This document shows positions 59,550 through 64,000 of a DNA stretch of 64,000 nt, one piece after another. Origin of the DNA: Aldehydirespirator sp028819505 (GTDB lineage Bacteria > Actinomycetota > Acidimicrobiia > Acidimicrobiales > Aldehydirespiratoraceae); NCBI GenBank assembly GCA_965207755.1, contig OZ242297.1:3100001-3164000 (forward strand). The letters are read 5' to 3'. A program made the position numbers and the translations under genes. Numbering within the stretch: the first letter of the stretch is position 1; each line of letters opens with the position of its first letter. Under the pieces are notes generated by a model. The model had not been told where the DNA came from. It did not search any database and was given only the letters and a program-made list of their open reading frames with translations.

Positions 59550-60518
59550 ATGGCGCGGAAGAAGCTTGCGATCGACGAGGCGACCCGTTCTAAGGACCTC
59601 TCCGGCAAGACCTACATCGTCACCGGCGCGAACTCCGGCGTCGGCCTCGAGACCACCCGCCAGCTCGTCAAACAGGCAGGCCACGTGGTCATGGCCTGCC
59701 GCCGGACCGAGGCCGGCGCCGAGGCGGCTCGGAGCTTCGCCGGCCTCAGCGGAACGCATGAGGTCATGCGGCTCGACCTCGCTGACCTCCAGTCGGTCCG
59801 CGAGTTCGTCGCCGCGTTCACCGCCAAGCACGACCGCCTCGACGGGCTCGCCTGCAACGCCGGCACGGTGAACATGAGCGGCGGCCTCGAGCGCACCGGG
59901 GACGGACTCGAGTCGACGATCGCAGTGAGCTATTTCGGTCACTTCATGCTGACCGAACTCCTCCTCGACACCCTCAAGGCGACCGCGCCGTCGCGGATGG
60001 CGATCGTGTCGTCGGTCGTCCACGCCGGAAGCCCCATGAACCGGCCGCGTCTGGTGCTCGACGACCTCAACTACGAGCGGCGCGACTTCAACAACATGCG
60101 CGCCTACGGCGAGGCGAAGGTGGCGACGGTCCTCTACGCCAAGGAACTCGCCGAGCGGCTGGAGGGCACCGGCGTCTCGGCGTTCTCCGTCCACCCCGGA
60201 TGGGCCCGCTCCAACTTCGGGTCGGGCGGCAACCTGCCGATGCGCATCGCCATGGCGGCCATGCGCCCGGCGAGCCGGCTGGTGTCCGACAGCAACGAGG
60301 AGTCGGCGCAGACCACACTCCACTGCCTCCTGTCCGACGACGCGCCCCGGCACTCCGGCGCCTACTTCAGCCAGTGGAGCATCCTCTACCGCGACAAGCA
60401 GTGCCGTGCCGGCGGCTGGCCCATGGAGACCCCTAACCCGAACGCCGACAACATCGACACCGCACGGCAGCTCGTCGCCATGAGCTACGACCTCGTCGGA
60501 CTGGACAAGCCCGCATGA
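59550..60518 (+). CDS. Short-chain dehydrogenase/reductase
   Basis: A 322-residue SDR resembling retinol-dehydrogenase/protochlorophyllide-reductase-like members. The cofactor motif is 'TGANSGVG', NNAG-equivalent 'LACNAGTV', the catalytic Ser is in 'IVSSVVHAG' and the Tyr/Lys pair is 'YGEAKVATVLYAKELAERL'. The C-terminal extension 'HSGAYFSQWSILYRDKQCRAGGWP' is typical of the larger members. ATG 59550. It stands in the lower-GC block after tRNA-Thr; the substrate is unknown. Confidence 0.9.
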   Translation: MARKKLAIDEATRSKDLSGKTYIVTGANSGVGLETTRQLVKQAGHVVMACRRTEAGAEAARSFAGLSGTHEVMRLDLADLQSVREFVAAFTAKHDRLDGLACNAGTVNMSGGLERTGDGLESTIAVSYFGHFMLTELLLDTLKATAPSRMAIVSSVVHAGSPMNRPRLVLDDLNYERRDFNNMRAYGEAKVATVLYAKELAERLEGTGVSAFSVHPGWARSNFGSGGNLPMRIAMAAMRPASRLVSDSNEESAQTTLHCLLSDDAPRHSGAYFSQWSILYRDKQCRAGGWPMETPNPNADNIDTARQLVAMSYDLVGLDKPA

Positions 60519-60671
60519 CCAGCCGGGCCACGGCCCAGCCGCCGGCCCCCATGGGGCTCGACGATCTCCCATTCGTCGGGCAGCATCGAGCGCGTCATGG
60601 TCGCCAGGGCCATGCTGGCCTCGTCGAGTTCATGCGGCTCGTTCAGGTGCCCCAAACAGGACACTAGGAGA

Positions 60672-61307
60672 GTGCGAGACGCGGTGGCCGACGCTCGTGA
60701 TCTCATCCGAGTGGTTGCGGATGATCCTGGCTTGCCCCAGTTCCTGCGTACGGAAGCTAGCCGTTTGCTGCCGATGGCAGCCTCCCAACCAGACTTGGTG
60801 CCAGCACGACTCGACGCCCTTCGCTTACGGGTTCTGCCGGATCTGCCGCTCTGGCCACCGGAGCGCGACTATGCGCGTTGCGTATCGGTGGCCACCTTCT
60901 GGCGCTTCCACCTCGATCCTGCGGTGCGCGGCTTCTTCAGGCACGGCATCGAGTACCAGAGGCACCTCGAAGCTCACCCAGATCCGGCACTCGTGGCACG
61001 CGGCCACCTTCCCGGCGGTGTGCTGGTTCCTGCGCGGCACTCCTGGCTGGTGCCAGCGGATCGGATTGCTGGCCTCGACGGCGTCCAGACCAGATCGCTC
61101 CTGCAGGTCGAGCAACGGCCACCGTATCTTGTAATGATCTTCCCTGTGGCGCGGATGCTGTCTGCAGGCGTGAGAGTGCGCGAGCCGCGTGGCGTCGATG
61201 CGGTCCCGGGCGGATTCACCGGGTGGGTTCCAGGCGATGTTCCCGGTGAGCGCATCGACGAGAACATCCCTCTCGCCGCGCTTGGAAGTCTCCAATGGCG
61301 GCCGTAG
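60672..61307 (+). CDS. Unknown protein, first gene of a DUF433-type module
   Basis: About 211 residues from GTG 60672 (a GTG at 60684 is also possible; AGGAG is just upstream). No family recognised. Segments are 'DPGLPQFLRTEASRLLPMA', 'ATFWRFHLDPAVRGFFRHGIEYQRHLEAHPDPALVARGHLPG' and 'VPARHSWLVPADRIAGLDGV'. It has no signal peptide or membrane helix. It overlaps the next gene by 13 bases, so the two are cotranscribed and probably coupled. GC content is below that of the core genes. Confidence 0.6.
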   Translation: MRDAVADARDLIRVVADDPGLPQFLRTEASRLLPMAASQPDLVPARLDALRLRVLPDLPLWPPERDYARCVSVATFWRFHLDPAVRGFFRHGIEYQRHLEAHPDPALVARGHLPGGVLVPARHSWLVPADRIAGLDGVQTRSLLQVEQRPPYLVMIFPVARMLSAGVRVREPRGVDAVPGGFTGWVPGDVPGERIDENIPLAALGSLQWRP

Positions 61308-62743
61308 CCCAGCCTTCACCCGGTCTGTTTGCCGCCGTCTTGCAGGCGATGCGCGTTGCCGACCCGTGGTCACAGCCGATGGCCTCCGTCATGTCGGGCT
61401 TGATCGGCCACTTGACGGCAGCGGAAGCGGAGTGCTTGCCCGAGGCTCTCGCGGGTGTCCTTCCGCTGCTGCGACGGGACCGAAATCGGCTCCTATTCGC
61501 AGCGGAGATCGCGGCCCGCTTGGACTACTTCGAGGTGACCGGCGCTATGGCCGACTTGGCCCTCGACCTTCGGGACCGCGACCTTCTGCTCGAAGCGGCG
61601 ACGCTGTGCGGGAATCCTGCTGTCCAAGTGCCTACACGAGACCGAGTCTTGGCTGCGGTGAGCGACGACCCGGCGGGCCGGATGAGGATCGATCCCGACG
61701 CTGTTCCTTCCACGATTGAAGAAGAGCGCCTGTACCTGCAGTGCTGGCCGGGCGCGCGCCGTTCGGGCAGTAGGTTCGCGCTGGCACCGGCGGTCGTTCT
61801 CGACCGGACGCTCGATGCGCTGGGTGCGCTGAGGTTGTCGATCAGGCTGGACGCTGCCGGGGCTTCGGTGCGACGGTTGGCACGACACGCCGAGGTGCCT
61901 CCCTGGTTCGGCCCCGAGACGGTCCTGGTGTGCCATCCGATGACTCGGAGCCGGGTGCTGAGCCGATTCCCCGGGTTCTCGGAGCGGCAGATCCTTCTCG
62001 ACGAGATACCGCCGGACGACCGCGACATGGGCAGCCTGCTTCGCCGGATCAACGCGGCGCTCGATGGCCCGCAGAGGCTTGAACTCCATGCACCCGGAAG
62101 CGACGTCGAGCCCGCCGTGTGGGATCCCGATGTGTTCACCGCGGGGGTGTACCCCACGAGGGAGGCCGCGTTCTTGGCTGGAGCCGCCGCTTCGTCGCTC
62201 AACTACCTGCACAGGCGACGGATCCTGGTGCCTCGCGAATTCGTGGGCGGCAGATGCTGGAATTTTCGGGACGTGGTGGCCGTGCGCACATGGCGTTACC
62301 TGAGCTCTCAGACTCCACGCCGGGTGTCCAGCCGCGTGGTGAAGGCCCTGGCAAAGTTCGCTGGCGACTCTGAGGCTGTTCAACTCGGCGCCACATCGGA
62401 GGGCGATGTGCTGGTGGACCGCGGCACCGGCTGGGTGAATGCGGAGACGGGGCAGAGGGCGCTCGGCTTGGCGATCACCGAGATCGACGCCGTGTTCCGA
62501 CCATTCGAATACGGCGCGGGCACCGCCGTCGGTCTTCTGCAAGCCAGTCCCAACACGCGGCTCCATCCCACCACGCTCAACGGCACCCCCCATCTAGAGG
62601 GCCATCGAATCAGCGCCAAGGCCTTGGCAAGCGTCGATGCCCGGTGCAGGCGCGAAGCCATCGAAGCGGCCTACCCGGAGCTTGAGGGCGCTGCGTTCGA
62701 GGACGTGGTGGATGTCGGTCTGCGACTGCTGAAGGCTGGCTGA
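61295..62743 (+). CDS. Large protein with MerR-like HTH and DUF433 antitoxin domain
   Basis: A 482-residue protein. About residues 285-335 form a MerR-type HTH ('YPTREAAFLAGAAASSLNYLHRRRILVP', 'RCWNFRDVVAVRTWRYL'). Residues 420-482 match the DUF433 pattern ('NTRLHPTTLNGTPHLEGHRISAKALASVD', 'AAYPELEGAAFEDVVDVGLRLL'). MerR-HTH plus DUF433 is a known antitoxin/regulator layout of about 230 residues. Here an N-terminal extension of about 280 residues of unknown type precedes it. The next gene, three bases on, is a DUF5615-like PIN candidate. Confidence 0.7.
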   Translation: MAAVAQPSPGLFAAVLQAMRVADPWSQPMASVMSGLIGHLTAAEAECLPEALAGVLPLLRRDRNRLLFAAEIAARLDYFEVTGAMADLALDLRDRDLLLEAATLCGNPAVQVPTRDRVLAAVSDDPAGRMRIDPDAVPSTIEEERLYLQCWPGARRSGSRFALAPAVVLDRTLDALGALRLSIRLDAAGASVRRLARHAEVPPWFGPETVLVCHPMTRSRVLSRFPGFSERQILLDEIPPDDRDMGSLLRRINAALDGPQRLELHAPGSDVEPAVWDPDVFTAGVYPTREAAFLAGAAASSLNYLHRRRILVPREFVGGRCWNFRDVVAVRTWRYLSSQTPRRVSSRVVKALAKFAGDSEAVQLGATSEGDVLVDRGTGWVNAETGQRALGLAITEIDAVFRPFEYGAGTAVGLLQASPNTRLHPTTLNGTPHLEGHRISAKALASVDARCRREAIEAAYPELEGAAFEDVVDVGLRLLKAG

Positions 62744-62745
62744 TC

Positions 62746-63108
62746 GTGCGGTTGCTCTACGACGCTGTGCTGCCACAGAGTCTCTCCCACGAGGCGCCGG
62801 CAGGCGTGGAGTTGCAGCGCTGGGACGGTGGCGACGTGCCGGACGCGAGCTTGGTAAGAGCCGCCGCCGGGAGGGGATGCCGCGGAGTCGTCCTGCTTGG
62901 CCGGGACTCGCTCGAACAGTCAGACCTTCGCGAGATCGGCCGAGAGGTCGGTGTCGCTCTTGTGGCGGCAGCAACGCACAACCCCACTGACGCGAAGCGG
63001 CACCTTCTCAGGAACCTAGATGCTCTGCGCCGAGCACTAGCGAAGCACGACTGCCTGCTGATCTTTGCGGCAGAGGTGCGCCCTGACCCGATGCCCCGCG
63101 GATCGTAG
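62746..63108 (+). CDS. DUF5615/PIN-like putative toxin
   Basis: A 120-residue protein beginning 'MRLLYDAVLPQSL', like the 'LLDENLP' opening of DUF5615 (Mut7-C/PIN-like) proteins, followed by 'GGDVPDASLVRAAAGRGCRGVVLLGRDSL', equivalent to the 'D.ei...A...gr.lvTrD.dF' block. The two expected acids of these sites are present as Asp, but the second acid of the DEN motif is missing, so nuclease activity is doubtful. DUF433/DUF5615 neighbours are generally regarded as toxin-antitoxin-type pairs. GTG 62746 is three bases after the upstream stop. Confidence 0.6.
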   Translation: MRLLYDAVLPQSLSHEAPAGVELQRWDGGDVPDASLVRAAAGRGCRGVVLLGRDSLEQSDLREIGREVGVALVAAATHNPTDAKRHLLRNLDALRRALAKHDCLLIFAAEVRPDPMPRGS

Positions 63109-63202
63109 AGGCACCATCCCACCGCGGCTCCCGCGGCCGGCATCGAGGTTGCCGCCATGGCCCCTTTGGTCCAGACAGTAGCGGCTTCCCCCGAGATTGT
63201 CC

Positions 63203-64000
63203 CTAGGGCCTGTAGGTGAACACGACGTTGTCCATGCTGGCCGCGACGTTGTCCTCGCCGCCGAGGTTCCGGATCACGGTGATGCGGGCTGCGCCGCAGT
63301 CGCCGAAGCCGTCGCAGTTGAGGGTGCCGACCAGGCCGCGGTAGCCGCGCACGCTGTCGAGGTGGTCGCGGACGCCCTGGCGGTCGATCACCAGGTCGCC
63401 GTCGGTGACGGCGGAGGCCGCCGCGATGGCGTCGAGCAGCAGCGTGGCCGCGTCGTAGCCGAACACCCAGAACGGCGACGACGGGCTCTCGCCGTAGCGG
63501 CGCCGGTACTCGGCCAGGAACCCTGCGCCGCTGCGGCCGGTGCTCTGGTTGACGTTCGCCCCGAAGCGCTGGTCGGGGCCGGTGAAGTAGATTCCGGCGG
63601 TCTGGGGCAGCGACAGGAAGTTGGTGTTCAACAGGCTGTCGGCGGTCACCAGCACGGTCTCGTCGAGGCCCGCCACGCCCGGCGCCTGGCCGGCGATGAA
63701 GTCCGCGGCGGGCTGGAAGATCGGGAAGAACAAAGCGCCCGGGCTGCCTGCGGCGACCTCGGTGAGGGCCGGCACCATGTCGGTGTCGTCCTTGTTGACC
63801 GCGAACACGCCCGTCACGGTGCCCCCGGCGGCTTCGAAGGCGTCCGCGAAGGCCAGTGCCAGGCCCTGGGTGTACGGGTCGCCGTCATGGACGGCCGCCG
63901 CGGTCGCGACATCCAGCTCGCCCGCCACGAACGCGGCCATGGCCGCGCCCTGGTGCAGGTCGTTGGTGGTGGTGCGATAGTAGCCGGCGCTGTAGTCGGG
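63203..64000 (-). CDS. ABC transporter substrate-binding protein, Leu/Ile/Val type (N-terminus beyond window)
   Basis: At least 265 C-terminal residues of a periplasmic-binding type I protein. Visible blocks are 'YYRTTTNDLHQGAAMAAFVAGEL', 'VHDGDPYTQGLALAFADAFEAAGGTVTG', 'PGALFFPIFQPAADFIAGQA' and 'FWVFGYDAATLLLDAIAAAS', the pattern of LivJ-like receptors for amino acids, amides or urea. The reading frame is open to the window edge on the minus strand; the ATG at 63940 is internal. A Cys pair near the end ('LNCDGFGDCGAA') may form a disulfide. Confidence 0.88.
   Translation of the reverse strand, partial: PDYSAGYYRTTTNDLHQGAAMAAFVAGELDVATAAAVHDGDPYTQGLALAFADAFEAAGGTVTGVFAVNKDDTDMVPALTEVAAGSPGALFFPIFQPAADFIAGQAPGVAGLDETVLVTADSLLNTNFLSLPQTAGIYFTGPDQRFGANVNQSTGRSGAGFLAEYRRRYGESPSSPFWVFGYDAATLLLDAIAAASAVTDGDLVIDRQGVRDHLDSVRGYRGLVGTLNCDGFGDCGAARITVIRNLGGEDNVAASMDNVVFTYRP

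Noticed and set aside
60485..60706. Small minus-strand gene opposite the SDR end
   Set aside because: Part of it (LPDEWEIVEPHGG) looks protein-like, but it overlaps the SDR 3' end and the next gene's start, and no start codon with a ribosome site is seen. It is perhaps a gene fragment.

Overview
The window is high-GC (about 70%) DNA from an actinomycete-like bacterium. Coding is dense, GTG/TTG starts are common, and many neighbouring genes overlap by ATGA or GTGA. The gene set (alpha-E/ATP-grasp/transglutaminase trio, GPP34 protein, AIM24 protein, HemQ, PAC2, hpnCDE, a Tad/Flp-type secretion locus, CIRCE-controlled groEL) fits Actinomycetota, possibly Acidimicrobiia. That taxonomic call is inference from gene content; no rRNA or marker phylogeny is available here.

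Layout. 1-16 kb: metabolic genes (amidohydrolase start, HSL-type esterase, two tandem MFS exporters, alpha-E/ATP-grasp/transglutaminase cluster, dienelactone hydrolase, FMN-dependent hydroxyacid oxidase, GPP34 protein, FMN-binding protein, formate/nitrite channel, quinone reductase, FAH-type hydratase, AIM24 protein). 16-23 kb: a minus-strand B12 regulon reading riboswitch, btuF, btuC, btuD, cobO, cobU, cobT, cobS, so uptake, adenosylation and lower-loop assembly are together. 23-35 kb: lipoprotein polysaccharide deacetylase, methyltransferase, GtrA protein, thioesterase, PQQ-type sugar dehydrogenase lipoprotein, an AbiEi-like/nuclease-fold protein, acetoacetyl-CoA ligase, PAC2 protein, NUDIX hydrolase, HemQ. 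35.6-37.2 kb: a lower-GC pair of genes, one with a LOTUS/OST-HTH-like domain, that I cannot assign. 37-48 kb: fdhD, nitrobindin-like protein, groEL, a MoaD/ThiS-type carrier, glycerate kinase, LytR_C protein and the squalene genes hpnE-hpnD-hpnC. 48-57 kb: a plus-strand operon for a reduced Tad/Flp-like surface apparatus (lipoprotein, SLH-like protein, SAF/CpaB, CpaF, TadB, TadC, small pilin-like protein, TadE-like proteins). 57-64 kb: DMT transporter, tRNA-Thr, a lower-GC accessory block with gene remnants and a three-gene MerR-DUF433/DUF5615-like module, and a truncated ABC solute-binding protein.

The most unusual property is not one gene. At least twenty gene boundaries carry short tandem repeats, often built from copies of the adjacent gene's own 3' or 5' end. 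At several same-strand boundaries the duplicated segment is a stop/start overlap (ATGA, GTGA or TGATG), and its length is 2 modulo 3. The repeat then becomes a chain of micro-ORFs, each ending on the next start codon, as at cpaF/tadB, tadB/tadC, cobT/cobS, the quinone reductase/hydratase junction and the FNT channel start. Units of 71-75 bp recur at unrelated loci. Two dispersed hairpin families are also present: seven copies of a 49-bp near-perfect inverted repeat placed just after stop codons, and a GAAYTGGCAGC...GCTGCCAATTC hairpin found at three loci. A perfect extended -10 promoter at 12841 leads into a long hairpin that may be an unannotated RNA.
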